This document shows, one piece after another, positions 8,067 to 17,505 of a stretch of DNA of 43,345 nucleotides (within the stretch, counting starts at the first letter, position 1; the number at the start of each line of letters is the position of its first letter). A program made the position numbers and the translations under genes. The stretch lies in NCBI GenBank assembly GCA_013390745.1, contig JACASX010000010.1, positions 1-43,345 on the forward strand. The letters are read 5' to 3'. Under the pieces are notes generated by a model that saw only the letters and a list, made by a program, of their open reading frames with translations, searched no databases and was not told the DNA's origin. The DNA comes from Marine Group I thaumarchaeote (GTDB lineage Archaea; Thermoproteota; Nitrososphaeria; Nitrososphaerales; Nitrosopumilaceae).

Positions 8067-9377
8067 ATGTCAGTAATTGCACCCAAGTTTAGACTTGGTT
8101 ATCTTGTAAAAGGTATTACTGACAATATATTTTGGATTATTGTACTACTTACTTTGATTGGCATTCCAGTAGTTCAGATAGTTCTGATCTACATAGATTT
8201 TCCCGTAATTGATGGAGAAATTTGGAATCCATTTAGGGTATTTGATGCCATGACGCACCCAGAAAGAGCATTACCGCTTGTAAAAAATTTCATGCAAACC
8301 GATCTTTTCAAGGTTGTGGCATTTCCCGGATTTGGATTTGCAGCCTTGATTGCAGCTACGGTTATATTTGTTGAAAGAAAGATGTTGGCAAAACTACAGC
8401 TAAGAATAGGACCATTTTACTGTGGAAAAGTTGAGGGCATCCTACAACTAATGGCCGACGGTTTAAAATTAATTTCCAAGGAAATAATAATTCCAGCAAA
8501 AGCTGACAAGCCACTTTTCTGGGCAGTCCCTGTTCTGTTTGCCGCAACCGCAGGCGCATTTGTTGCTCTGATACCTGTTGCACCTGGATGGGTTGTAGCT
8601 GACATTGATTTGGGCTTGTTAGCTGTATTTGCTGTAATAGGATTTTTCCCAATAATTACCGTTTTAGCAGGATGGGCTTCTAATAGCAAATTCCCGTTTA
8701 TCGGAGGCATTAGGGCCCTTTACCAAATGGTTTCATTTGAAATTCCGTTAATTCTCTCACTTTTGGGAATTGTAATGCTGACAGGAACTCTTAATTTATC
8801 TGAGATTGTTGAGAGCCAAGTCAATTTTCCATGGATCATTTTCATGCCGATTGGGGCAATTGTATTTTTCATTTGTATACTTGCTGAACTTGAAAGGATT
8901 CCATTTGATCTGCCTGAAGCAGAAAGTGAAATTGTGGCAGGCTGGTTAACTGAATTATCTGGAATGATGTACGGTCTTGTTCAGCTAGGTTCTTATCTTA
9001 AGCTTTACGCCTTTGCAGCACTTTTTGTTGTATTGTTTCTAGGTGGATGGAACGGTCCATGGGTTTATCCAATAGAACCAATTGCAGAGGTTATCACCGA
9101 TGGTATTGTTATAATGCCAGACGCTCTTGTTATAAAAGATATTCCTGGTTTACCGTTACTCCCACAGGAGATGATAAACGGAACAATTTGGTTTATTCTC
9201 AAAACAGCTGCAGTAATCTTTTTCATACTTCTTCCAAGGGGAGTTTTTCCACGTGTTAGAATTGATTTGCTGTTAAAAATTGGCTGGTACAAGTTAATTG
9301 TGCTAGCTTTCGTCAACATCTTCATTGCATTAGCTTTGGTGTACAGTGGCATCATAGGACCAGGAGGTATACTGTAA
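8067..9377 (+). CDS. nuoH: Complex I subunit H (NuoH/ND1)
   Basis: The membrane subunit that anchors the peripheral arm and forms the entrance to the quinone channel. The 436 residues are strongly hydrophobic with several acidic loops. The conserved loops ERKMLAKLQLRIGPFYCG and ERIPFDLPEAESEIVAGW are clear; the acidic residues of the second are thought to lead protons toward the membrane arm. The stop and the nuoI start overlap as TAATG. Confidence 0.95.
   Translation: MSVIAPKFRLGYLVKGITDNIFWIIVLLTLIGIPVVQIVLIYIDFPVIDGEIWNPFRVFDAMTHPERALPLVKNFMQTDLFKVVAFPGFGFAALIAATVIFVERKMLAKLQLRIGPFYCGKVEGILQLMADGLKLISKEIIIPAKADKPLFWAVPVLFAATAGAFVALIPVAPGWVVADIDLGLLAVFAVIGFFPIITVLAGWASNSKFPFIGGIRALYQMVSFEIPLILSLLGIVMLTGTLNLSEIVESQVNFPWIIFMPIGAIVFFICILAELERIPFDLPEAESEIVAGWLTELSGMMYGLVQLGSYLKLYAFAALFVVLFLGGWNGPWVYPIEPIAEVITDGIVIMPDALVIKDIPGLPLLPQEMINGTIWFILKTAAVIFFILLPRGVFPRVRIDLLLKIGWYKLIVLAFVNIFIALALVYSGIIGPGGIL
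9362..9368 (+). promoter_or_regulatory. Ribosome binding site of nuoI
   Basis: AGGAGGT lies 8 bases before the ATG at 9377. It is one of the clearest Shine-Dalgarno sequences here and shows that internal operon genes use ribosome binding sites even though first genes look leaderless. Confidence 0.6.
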
Positions 9378-9874
9378 TGGGAACCGCATCTGGAATAATT
9401 AAGGCGCTTAACTCTGGCATTAAACATATTGCAACTAAGCGATTTACATTTAGATATCCTGAGCAGAAACTAAAGTTTGTAGGAGATGGTTATCAATATG
9501 ATCCTAATAGCGGTGTGGGTATAGCCGGCTACAAAGGACGCCACATACTTTTTCATGACAAATGTACAGGATGCCAGCTTTGTGCTATTGCTTGCGAAGA
9601 TATTGCAGAAGCAATAGCTATGCCAAAAGTAGAGGAAGAATGGAAACACAACAAAAAGGCCATAATGCCTCAGATTGATTATGGCAAGTGTGTATTTTGC
9701 GGACTTTGCGTTGACGCGTGTCCTTTCTATGCTTTGTACATGACAAATGACTACGAGCTGTCTTCATTTACCAAAGAAGCCCTAATCTATACTCCTGCAC
9801 AGCTACAAGTAAAGCCAAAAGTTGACCAAGACGTAGAAATTCTGATTGATGAAAAGGGCGCTAAACATGGTTGA
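9377..9874 (+). CDS. nuoI: Complex I subunit I (NuoI), two 4Fe-4S clusters
   Basis: A ferredoxin-like subunit that carries clusters N6a and N6b toward NuoB. Two Cx2Cx2Cx3C motifs are visible: CTGCQLCAIAC and CVFCGLCVDAC. Because NuoE, F and G are absent from this operon, NuoI is the likely entry point for electrons, perhaps from a soluble ferredoxin or an unknown module. The 165-residue length is normal. The end overlaps nuoJ by 8 bases. Confidence 0.94.
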   Translation: MGTASGIIKALNSGIKHIATKRFTFRYPEQKLKFVGDGYQYDPNSGVGIAGYKGRHILFHDKCTGCQLCAIACEDIAEAIAMPKVEEEWKHNKKAIMPQIDYGKCVFCGLCVDACPFYALYMTNDYELSSFTKEALIYTPAQLQVKPKVDQDVEILIDEKGAKHG

Positions 9875-10382
9875 CACACTTTTCCTTGGAATTGCAGTTT
9901 TAACTATAGTTTCTGCAATAGCAGCGCTTGAGATGCGTTCACTAATTTATGGCGGCTTAGCTTTAATGGGAACATTAGGAGGTATTGCAGGCTTTTTCAT
10001 TCTGTTAGATTCACCGTTTGTAGCATTATTCCAGATTGCTGTGTATGTTGGCTCTATTGCTGTACTAATTTTGTTTGTTATTATGCTGGTAAAGAGGGAA
10101 TTAATCTTTCAGAAGAAAGAGGATCCAAAACGAAGGTATGCGGGAATAGGTCTTATGTTGATAATAATGATCTCATTAGGAGCTGTAATATTCAATTCAG
10201 GTATTTCCTCCATCACCACTGATGAACCATCGGTTGACTACAGAGAGATTGGTAAGGACTTTCTGACATATTATTGGCCTGCGCTTGTTGTTATGGCGCT
10301 TGTATTATCAAGTTCAATTACTGGTGCGCTGGTCTTGGCACGAAGACATGATGGAGTAGAAGATGAGCAACGAACTGATTGA
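9867..10382 (+). CDS. nuoJ: Complex I subunit J (NuoJ/ND6)
   Basis: A membrane subunit of about 171 residues with five expected helices. FVALFQIAVYVGSIAVLILFVIML contains the conserved helix with a pi-bulge seen in ND6 proteins. I chose the ATG at 9867, which overlaps the nuoI end, over a TTG at 9846, because the protein then begins at MVDTLFLGIAVL, as family members do. The gene overlaps nuoK by 20 bases, so the two are likely coupled in translation. Confidence 0.92.
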   Translation: MVDTLFLGIAVLTIVSAIAALEMRSLIYGGLALMGTLGGIAGFFILLDSPFVALFQIAVYVGSIAVLILFVIMLVKRELIFQKKEDPKRRYAGIGLMLIIMISLGAVIFNSGISSITTDEPSVDYREIGKDFLTYYWPALVVMALVLSSSITGALVLARRHDGVEDEQRTD

Positions 10383-10668
10383 TTTTGTAATTGTTTCTGT
10401 TGCCCTTTTGGCAATTGGTATTTATGGTTTATCAGTAAAGCGAAATTTCATTCGAATGTTGTTTGCGGTTGAAATTATCATAAATGCAGCTAACCTAAAT
10501 CTAGTTGCATTTGCAAGATTTTTACCACACAGTGGTGGGCAAACATTTGCATTATTTTCCATTGCCATAGCAGCTGCGGAAGTAGCAGTTGGACTGGCAC
10601 TTATCATTGTAGCATACAGAATGTACCAGAACATAGATGTAGCTGACTTTAGGAGCTTGAAAGGCTAA
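10363..10668 (+). CDS. nuoK: Complex I subunit K (NuoK/ND4L)
   Basis: A three-helix membrane subunit of 101 residues. The two membrane-embedded glutamates needed for proton transfer are in FAVEIIINAANL and AAAEVAVGLALI. It begins inside the end of nuoJ and its stop overlaps the nuoM start as TAATG. Confidence 0.94.
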   Translation: MSNELIDFVIVSVALLAIGIYGLSVKRNFIRMLFAVEIIINAANLNLVAFARFLPHSGGQTFALFSIAIAAAEVAVGLALIIVAYRMYQNIDVADFRSLKG

Positions 10669-12218
10669 TGGAATATGCATTACTTCAGGCAGTCTTCCTG
10701 CCCCTCCTACTCTCGCCTCTAGCCTATATTATTGGAAGAAAGGTTGGTCATACTGCTGCAACCTGGTTTACATTTGGATTATTGCTTTACTGCACCATTC
10801 TTATCATCACTGCATCTATTGGTGAAACCTACGAAGAACATTATCCCTGGACTGAGCTCTTTGGCGAATTTGGATTAAAGCTTGACGGCTTAGCAGCCCC
10901 ATTTGCAATAATGATCTACGTTTTGTGTACAATACTTGCGTTATACTCTAAACCTTACATGCTTCACAAGTTTCATGAATTTTTCAAAGAGCAAGCACCA
11001 AAACCTGTCTATCAAAGTGACGGAACAGCCTTAGAGTCCGTATCTCTAGAAAAATTTGTAAACAGGCAGTCTGGTGTGTATTATGCACTTTTCCTAGTCT
11101 TTTCAATGGGAATGCTTGGAACAGTGCTTGCAACAAACCTGATTGAATTTTACATATTCTTCGAAGTTATGCTAATTCCTGCATTCCTTTTGATAGGATT
11201 CTGGGGTGATCATCCAAGACGTAGAATTGCGCTCATGTTTTTCTTCTGGACACATGTTGGTGCAGTCATTCTTCTCTTGGGATTATTAGCTATCGGTATT
11301 AGCGTTGGCAGCTTTGATTTCGCTGACATTAATGAGGCTGATATTCCAGCTGATATTCTAGTTCCTGCGGCAGTTGCAATCATAATTGGTTTAGGCGTAA
11401 AACTTGCAGCGTTTGGATTCCATATCTGGTTACCGTATGCTCATGGGTCTGCGCCAACTCCTATCAGCGCTTTACTTTCCCCCGCCATGATCGGAATTGG
11501 AGCATATGCACTCTTTAGGTTGATAGTGGAATTTTTACCGCAAACATACGCCGACTTGTCCATTTGGATCAGCATATGGGGTGTGGCAACGATGTTTTAC
11601 GGTGGTGCCATGGCGTTAATGCAAGATGACATCAAACGAGTTTTTGCATACTCTAGTGTCAGCCAAATGGGCTATCTTCTGTTTGGAATTGGTTCTATGT
11701 CCACCCTTGGTCTAGCCGGAGCAGAAATGATGTATGTTTCTCACGCACTGGGTAAGGGATTGCTTTTCATGACAGCTGGAGTATTAATCGTGCATGTAGG
11801 TGCACGGCATTTATCAAAACTTGGCGGTCTTGCAGGAAAGATGCCAATAACTGCAGTTTGTGCTTTTATTGGAGCATTGACAATAATGGGGGTTCCACCG
11901 ACTAGTGGCTTTATGGGAGAATGGATGTTGTTTTATGGCGTTTTGGAAACTGCACTAGAAGAAGGAGACGACTTGCGAACATTGCTGTTTGCACTTGGCT
12001 TGGTTGCAACTGTTCTTACTATGTCATACATTCTATGGATGTTCAAGCGAGTATTCTTGGGAAAGATTCCGGAAAATCTTTCGAAGGTCAAGGATGGTAG
12101 CTGGTACATGTTGGCACCAATGATGGTCCTTGCCGGATTTACAATAGTAGTAGGTATCTATCCTGACATTTTCTTACAAAAAATCATGCCATACATGCAG
12201 GGGGTTTTGGGAGGATAA
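10668..12218 (+). CDS. nuoM: Complex I subunit M (NuoM/ND4), proton-pumping
   Basis: One of three antiporter-like subunits of the membrane arm. The 516 residues include the conserved glutamate in FYIFFEVMLIPAFLLIGFWG, the discontinuous-helix region AFGFHIWLPYAHGSAPTPISALL and the lysine block DDIKRVFAYSSVSQMGYLL. NuoM precedes NuoL here; in Escherichia coli the order is L then M. The gene ends 3 bases before nuoL. Confidence 0.94.
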   Translation: MEYALLQAVFLPLLLSPLAYIIGRKVGHTAATWFTFGLLLYCTILIITASIGETYEEHYPWTELFGEFGLKLDGLAAPFAIMIYVLCTILALYSKPYMLHKFHEFFKEQAPKPVYQSDGTALESVSLEKFVNRQSGVYYALFLVFSMGMLGTVLATNLIEFYIFFEVMLIPAFLLIGFWGDHPRRRIALMFFFWTHVGAVILLLGLLAIGISVGSFDFADINEADIPADILVPAAVAIIIGLGVKLAAFGFHIWLPYAHGSAPTPISALLSPAMIGIGAYALFRLIVEFLPQTYADLSIWISIWGVATMFYGGAMALMQDDIKRVFAYSSVSQMGYLLFGIGSMSTLGLAGAEMMYVSHALGKGLLFMTAGVLIVHVGARHLSKLGGLAGKMPITAVCAFIGALTIMGVPPTSGFMGEWMLFYGVLETALEEGDDLRTLLFALGLVATVLTMSYILWMFKRVFLGKIPENLSKVKDGSWYMLAPMMVLAGFTIVVGIYPDIFLQKIMPYMQGVLGG

Positions 12219-12221
12219 AAA

Positions 12222-14294
12222 ATGGCTACAGAAGTTATTGCAACTGATGGTGAGGCAATGTATGCTTGGTTGATATGGATTCTTCCATTCGTTGCAGCTC
12301 TAATTATTCCTGCAGTTGGAAAGTTTTCAAAAATTTCAACCGGAAGAATTGCTGTTGGATTTGCTGCAATGAGTGCCATCTCGGCAGCAATGTTATTCCC
12401 AATGGCGCTAGAGGGACATGAGATTCATAGTCAAGTTGATTGGATTTCTGCTATTGGATTAAAGGCTGGAGTTTTAGCTGATCCCCTTTCAATAATTATG
12501 GCAAACGTAGTTGGATGGATTTCCTTCCTGATCATATGTTACAGTACAGGATACATGAAGGGCGACAAGGATATTGTTCGATTCTGGTTCTGGATGATGT
12601 TCTTCATCGGTTCTATGCAATTGATAGTGTTATCTGATAATCTGCTTCAGCTCTTCTTTGGATGGGAAGGAGTAGGACTTGCATCTTATGCTCTCATTGC
12701 GTTTTGGTATCGTGACAAAGCTAAGCATCACGTAGGCAAGAAAGGTAGAACGGCTCTAGGAATAATGGAATACTATTCGCCAACGCACTCTGGAATGAAG
12801 GCGTTCATCATGACAAAGGTTGGAGATGTCATGATGCTTGCGGGCATGTTTATGATCTTTGCCTTTGCTGGAACATTTGGATTTAAGGAATTACTTGCTG
12901 ATACAACATGGGCAGTCAACATGTCTGCAGAAAGCCTGCTTGTGCCGGCAGCAGTATTACTTTTTGGTGGTGCAATAGGCAAATCAGCACAATTCCCACT
13001 TAACGAATGGCTCTTAGAAGCAATGACCGGTCCAACTGCTGTTTCAGCCCTTATTCACGCGGCTACAATGGTAAAAGCAGGAGTTTTCCTGGTTGCGAGG
13101 CTTGGGCCACTATTCTTTGCACTTGGCGCTGCCGGAATTTTAGCAGACCAATTCTTTGAGATTATCGCTTGGGTTGGTGCAATAACTGCAATTTTGCTGG
13201 CAACTCAAGCTATGGTAAACCCAGAGATAAAAAAAGTCCTAGCGTACTCTACTGGATCACAAATTGGTTACATGATGATGGCACTTGGAATTGCAGGACT
13301 ATCTCAGCAATTTGTTGATGGGTATACCGCTGGATTCTTCCACATGATCTCCCATGCAATGTTCAAGGCTTCGCTATTCATGGCTGCTGGCTCCTTGCTG
13401 CACGTTGTTGGTTCACGGTTTATGACAGATATGGGTGGTTTGCGAAAAAAAATGCGGAAAACATATGCATTCATGTGGGCTGCAGGTCTTGGACTAATGG
13501 GAGCTCCATTTATCACCACAGGATTCTGGAGTAAGGACGCAATTTTTGCTGCTGTCTACGAGTCAGGAAATGAGTGGGCGTTACCAATTTTCATCATAGC
13601 CGTTTTGACCGCTGCCATCACAGCATTTTATACCACAAGAATGATGGGGTTGGTCTTCTTTGGCAAAGAAAGCAAGCATATTGAAAAGATGGAAAGTGAA
13701 GGTCACCACATACATGATGCACCTAGGTCTATGTGGATTCCATACGGAATTCTTGCAGTGTTAACTATTGGAATAGGAGTAATTGGATTTTCGGCTGAAG
13801 GCGGAATTCATGAACTATTCACTGAATATCTTGATGAGTCATTTGGTATCCAAACACCACACATTGATGTGGAAATTTCTGGATCGTTAGGCTTCTTGTC
13901 CGGACTTAACCCAATTGCTGTCGGCGCATCACTGGTGGCTTTTGCAGTTGGCTTTGGTCTTGGATACATATTCTATATTGGTCGCTGGGTAGATCCTGTC
14001 AAGTTTATCAATTCAAATATTTTCTTTTATGCTTTACACAAAGTAATTCTAAATCGATGGTACCTTAACGCAATGATCTACTGGGGCTTCGTTATTGCAC
14101 CTTTATGGGCTGCCAGAGCTATATGGAGATACTTTGAGAAAACTGCAATTGACACTGGCATGAACGTTGGATTAGAACGTTCAGTCAGGTTTGGAGCTAA
14201 AGTTGTACAAGGAACCCAGACTGGTGTACCACAATCATATCTTTACGTATTTGGAGCAGGACTTTTGTTTGTAGTTCTGATATTGTTGATATAG
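12222..14294 (+). CDS. nuoL: Complex I subunit L (NuoL/ND5), proton-pumping
   Basis: The distal antiporter-like subunit, 690 residues. GWEGVGLASYALIAFWYRD, PLNEWLLEAMTGPTAVSALIHAATMVKAG and EIKKVLAYSTGSQIGYMM mark the proton path, and the C-terminal portion carries the long lateral helix extension that runs along the membrane arm. A GGGAGGAT sequence lies a few bases before the ATG and is a good ribosome binding site. Confidence 0.94.
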   Translation: MATEVIATDGEAMYAWLIWILPFVAALIIPAVGKFSKISTGRIAVGFAAMSAISAAMLFPMALEGHEIHSQVDWISAIGLKAGVLADPLSIIMANVVGWISFLIICYSTGYMKGDKDIVRFWFWMMFFIGSMQLIVLSDNLLQLFFGWEGVGLASYALIAFWYRDKAKHHVGKKGRTALGIMEYYSPTHSGMKAFIMTKVGDVMMLAGMFMIFAFAGTFGFKELLADTTWAVNMSAESLLVPAAVLLFGGAIGKSAQFPLNEWLLEAMTGPTAVSALIHAATMVKAGVFLVARLGPLFFALGAAGILADQFFEIIAWVGAITAILLATQAMVNPEIKKVLAYSTGSQIGYMMMALGIAGLSQQFVDGYTAGFFHMISHAMFKASLFMAAGSLLHVVGSRFMTDMGGLRKKMRKTYAFMWAAGLGLMGAPFITTGFWSKDAIFAAVYESGNEWALPIFIIAVLTAAITAFYTTRMMGLVFFGKESKHIEKMESEGHHIHDAPRSMWIPYGILAVLTIGIGVIGFSAEGGIHELFTEYLDESFGIQTPHIDVEISGSLGFLSGLNPIAVGASLVAFAVGFGLGYIFYIGRWVDPVKFINSNIFFYALHKVILNRWYLNAMIYWGFVIAPLWAARAIWRYFEKTAIDTGMNVGLERSVRFGAKVVQGTQTGVPQSYLYVFGAGLLFVVLILLI

Positions 14295-14304
14295 GTGATA
14301 TGAG

Positions 14305-15789
14305 ATGATTGATCTAACATCAACTCCGATAGTCATTCTTGTAATTCTAGGTAGTGTGGGTGTTGCTTTACCGGTGGTCAGTATTGCGCTGAAAGAAAGA
14401 CCCTCGATGATATCTTATGGTATAGCAACTCTCATTGCTTTATTAGCCTCAATCGGTTATGTTTTCTATCAGCTTGCGCTTGATCATGTGGCACCTGCCG
14501 CAATTTTTTCACAGGATGTACTGGTTGACGATGCATTTGGTTCATTATTTGCAATTGCCATGCTAATTGTGGCAATATTCACTACAGTTGGTTCATTCAG
14601 TTATATGAAAAACAAGGCTAATCCATCTGTCTATTTTTCACTGATTCTACTTTCTGCCATAGGAATGGTTCTTGTAGCATACGCTACAGATCTGGTAATG
14701 CTTTTTGTTGCCTGGGAACTGATGAGTATTCCAACATATGTACTGGTAGGATTTTTGAAAAAGGATCCAATCTCTAACGAAGCTGCGATAAAGTACTTTT
14801 TGTTTGGTGCACTTTCATCTGCAATTATAATTTATGGTATATCTCTTGCTTATGGTATTACTGGTTCGACAAACATAGGTGAAGTAATTCAGGGCTTTAT
14901 GGTTCTTGATGCGAATTTGATTCCAATTGGACTTTTAGCTGTTGGTATGTTTATCGCCGGATTTGGCTTCAAGATGGGTCTAGTTCCATTCCATATGTGG
15001 CTGCCAGATACATACGAAGGAGCACCACCTACAATTGCAACATTACTTGCTGCTGGTACTAAAAAAGCTGGCTTTGCTGCTGCTTTGAGAGTTATAGTAA
15101 TGGGTGCAGTTGCATTAAGTCTTGACTGGACACTTGCTTTAGGTATTATCGCTGTAATGACAATGACAGTTGGTAACATTGCAGCCATAATGCAAAAAAA
15201 CTTGGCTCGAATGTTAGCTTATTCCAGCATTGGACATGCAGGATACATCTTGATTGGTTTGTCCATTGCACCATTTTCTACTATGGGTCTTCAAGGATCT
15301 CTATTTCATATATTGAACCATGCTGTAATGAAAGGTGCAGCATTCATCGCAGTTACGGGAATTGTAACTGCATTAGCAATTACGCATGTTGAAAAACTAA
15401 AAGGTCTTGCAAGGCGTATGCCTATAACATCTCTAGGATTAGTAATTTCCTTGCTTGCACTAGCAGGCGTTCCACCACTCAGTGGATTTTGGAGTAAGTT
15501 AATGTTATTTGGCGCTGCAATTGATGCCGGTACTGTAGTATGGTGGGGTCCATGGCTTGCAGTGGCAGGTGTTCTAAATAGCGCGCTGTCTTTGGCTTAC
15601 TATGGTTGGATAATACGTAAGATGTACTTTGAGGGTGAGAGAGAAAAGAGAATCAAAGAACCAAAATCAATTATAGTTATAATGGCATTTTCAATAATAT
15701 TTATGGTAACTATAGGTGTCTATCCAGAACCTATTATACAATTTACGGAATTTGCTGCACCAACAATTAATGCAGGATTTATGCCGTAG
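14305..15789 (+). CDS. nuoN: Complex I subunit N (NuoN/ND2), proton-pumping
   Basis: The third antiporter-like subunit, 494 residues, and the last gene of the operon. Key parts are FVAWELMSIPTYVLVGFLK, PFHMWLPDTYEGAPPTIATLL and KNLARMLAYSSIGHAGYIL. AGGTGAT at about 14293-14299 is a ribosome binding site for the ATG. The final 11 bases overlap the convergent prenyl synthase gene, so nuo transcripts must end inside that gene or run antisense to it. Confidence 0.94.
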   Translation: MIDLTSTPIVILVILGSVGVALPVVSIALKERPSMISYGIATLIALLASIGYVFYQLALDHVAPAAIFSQDVLVDDAFGSLFAIAMLIVAIFTTVGSFSYMKNKANPSVYFSLILLSAIGMVLVAYATDLVMLFVAWELMSIPTYVLVGFLKKDPISNEAAIKYFLFGALSSAIIIYGISLAYGITGSTNIGEVIQGFMVLDANLIPIGLLAVGMFIAGFGFKMGLVPFHMWLPDTYEGAPPTIATLLAAGTKKAGFAAALRVIVMGAVALSLDWTLALGIIAVMTMTVGNIAAIMQKNLARMLAYSSIGHAGYILIGLSIAPFSTMGLQGSLFHILNHAVMKGAAFIAVTGIVTALAITHVEKLKGLARRMPITSLGLVISLLALAGVPPLSGFWSKLMLFGAAIDAGTVVWWGPWLAVAGVLNSALSLAYYGWIIRKMYFEGEREKRIKEPKSIIVIMAFSIIFMVTIGVYPEPIIQFTEFAAPTINAGFMP

Positions 15790-16645
15790 TTCTAGTAAAT
15801 CTAACTAAATTTTCCAAATTATCTTTAGCCTGAGAATCTTTTATTTTCCTAATGCTATAGATAGCTCTGTCCGAGTATTTTTTAAACAATTCTTCCATAT
15901 CATTAAAAACATCTCTAGGATCTGAGCTCTTCTTAATTAGAAGATTAAACAATTTGTCTTCATTTTGCCAGTCAAGTAAATCATCTCTAATCTGGTAGGC
16001 AATTCCAATATTTTTGCCATAATCTGCTAAAGACTCAATCTCTTCTTCAGACCCTCCTGAAATTATCGCACCCAATCTTGACGCAGTTTCAAAAGCTGTT
16101 GCAGTTTTATATTCAATTACCTTAAGATAATCATCAAAAGTTACATCCTCGCTTGTCTCAAGCCTACCTTCAAGTACTTCTCCCTCACTCATCATCATAG
16201 CAGTAGTAGCAAGATTTTTTGTTACTCTTGGATTATTGATTCTCGATGCTATGTTCAGGATTAATCCTAAAACAAAATCACCCGTTAGAACGCTGGTGTT
16301 ATACCCATATTTTATATGAAATGGATCTTTTTGTCTACGTAAAGTTTCGTTATCTATTATATCATCATGAATAACTGATTCAGTATGTAGAAATTCAATT
16401 GCACAAGCAGCAGCAAAAGTGTTATCATCAATCTCGCCCACACATTCTGATGCCAAAAGAAGGATGATTGGTCTAATCCGTTTACCTCCATTTAATGCAT
16501 ATTTTAGAGGTTCTTTGAATTCAGATTCTGCGTATAATTCTAATTCTGAATCTAGTACAGTATTGATTTTTTTAATATATGTACTGTATTTTTCAAGCAA
16601 TGGATTGATCTCTATATTCTTTCTTTCCAAAGACTTCAATTTCAA
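15779..16645 (-). CDS. Polyprenyl (geranylgeranyl/farnesyl) diphosphate synthase
   Basis: A trans-prenyltransferase that condenses isopentenyl diphosphate with allylic diphosphates, supplying chains for archaeal ether lipids. The 288 residues contain NGGKRIRP, the first aspartate-rich motif as HDDIID and the second as RDDLLD, all needed for magnesium and diphosphate binding. The product length cannot be fixed from sequence alone. No ATG is available before the catalytic region; the start is a TTG at 16645 or another at 16639. A TATA-like element (TTTAATATAT, minus strand, 16660-16669) fits the second slightly better. Confidence 0.88.
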   Translation of the reverse strand: MKLKSLERKNIEINPLLEKYSTYIKKINTVLDSELELYAESEFKEPLKYALNGGKRIRPIILLLASECVGEIDDNTFAAACAIEFLHTESVIHDDIIDNETLRRQKDPFHIKYGYNTSVLTGDFVLGLILNIASRINNPRVTKNLATTAMMMSEGEVLEGRLETSEDVTFDDYLKVIEYKTATAFETASRLGAIISGGSEEEIESLADYGKNIGIAYQIRDDLLDWQNEDKLFNLLIKKSSDPRDVFNDMEELFKKYSDRAIYSIRKIKDSQAKDNLENLVRFTRTTA

Positions 16646-16674
16646 ATGTTTATGAGAAATATATTAAACTTGAG

Positions 16675-16749
16675 TGCTCCCGTCGGGATTCGAACCCGAG
16701 TCTCAGGCGTGAAAGGCCTAAATGCTTGACCGGACTACACTACAGGAGC
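16675..16749 (-). tRNA. tRNA-Glu (anticodon UUC)
   Basis: Read on the minus strand, the 75-base gene starts GCTCCTG and its acceptor pairs with CGGGAGC, with A as discriminator. The anticodon stem TAGGC/GCCTG encloses the loop CTTTCAC, so the anticodon is TTC. The T arm carries GGTTCGAATCC. No intron is seen and no CCA is encoded. It lies alone between the prenyl synthase and the CADD-like gene. Confidence 0.95.
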
Positions 16750-16830
16750 ATAAAACCGTTCGTAACTTTAATCCATAAAATTCTTTGGTAGCTACAAAGA
16801 TTTTTTTATTACCAAAATTGGATTAAAATC

Positions 16831-17466
16831 ATGAATCATTTGATTCAAGAAATTGATCGCATTATAGAAGAACGAAGTTTGCTAAAACATCCATTCTACC
16901 AAGCTTGGTCTGATGGAAAGCTAACACGTGAATCTTTGGCAGGGTATTCCAAGGAATATTATCAATTGGTAAAAGCTGTTCCAATATTTATGGCACAACT
17001 AATGGATCATGTTCCAGAATCCTTGCATAATGAATTTAATTTTAACCAACAAGAAGAATTTTCACATATTAGCTTGTGGGAAAGATTTGCTGACGGGTTG
17101 GGAGTTTCTTATGAGGAATTAAACAATTATGAAGGATTGTATACAACAAATCATGCTATATCTGGGATGCATACTCTTATGTCATCATTTGTAAGTGGAT
17201 CAACTGCAATGTATGCACTTGAAAAAGAAATACCAAAAATTAGTCAAACTAAATTAGAAGGTCTGGCGGAATTTTATGGTCTAACAAGTGAAGATGTAAC
17301 TAAATATTTCAAGGAGCATATGGAAGCCGATATTAGGCATACAGCATCATGGAAAAAGGCTATTGATGGATTTTCCGGATATGACCAAGAAATAATCAGC
17401 GCTGCTGAAAGCTCCATAACTTGCCAAAACTTGTTATTGGATAGCTGTTACGATGAATATTGTTAG
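16831..17466 (+). CDS. CADD/PqqC-like (TenA-fold) diiron protein, possible pABA synthase
   Basis: A 211-residue all-helical protein of the TenA/PqqC superfamily, closest by eye to Chlamydia CADD. Likely metal ligands are E75 or E76, H79, E131 and the block H163-x3-D167-x2-H170. The segments HPFYQAWSDGKLT, KEYYQLVKA and EIPKISQTKLEGLAEFYG match CADD closely. CADD is a self-sacrificing enzyme that makes p-aminobenzoate from one of its own tyrosines with a lysine as nitrogen donor; the equivalents here appear to be Y23 and K141, both kept. CADD numbering and alignment are from memory. A simple thiaminase-type TenA is less likely, because that family uses a catalytic cysteine not seen here. A TATA-like TTTTTATTACC about 25 bases before the ATG implies a leaderless mRNA. 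Confidence 0.78.
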   Translation: MNHLIQEIDRIIEERSLLKHPFYQAWSDGKLTRESLAGYSKEYYQLVKAVPIFMAQLMDHVPESLHNEFNFNQQEEFSHISLWERFADGLGVSYEELNNYEGLYTTNHAISGMHTLMSSFVSGSTAMYALEKEIPKISQTKLEGLAEFYGLTSEDVTKYFKEHMEADIRHTASWKKAIDGFSGYDQEIISAAESSITCQNLLLDSCYDEYC

Positions 17467-17505
17467 ATTCTAACATTTTTTACTAAGAAAAATTGATTTT
17501 GGGTA

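Noticed and set aside
16831-17466. Thiaminase-type TenA enzyme
   Set aside because: The metal-ligand block and sequence likeness point to the CADD/PqqC side of the superfamily; no catalytic cysteine of TenA is seen.
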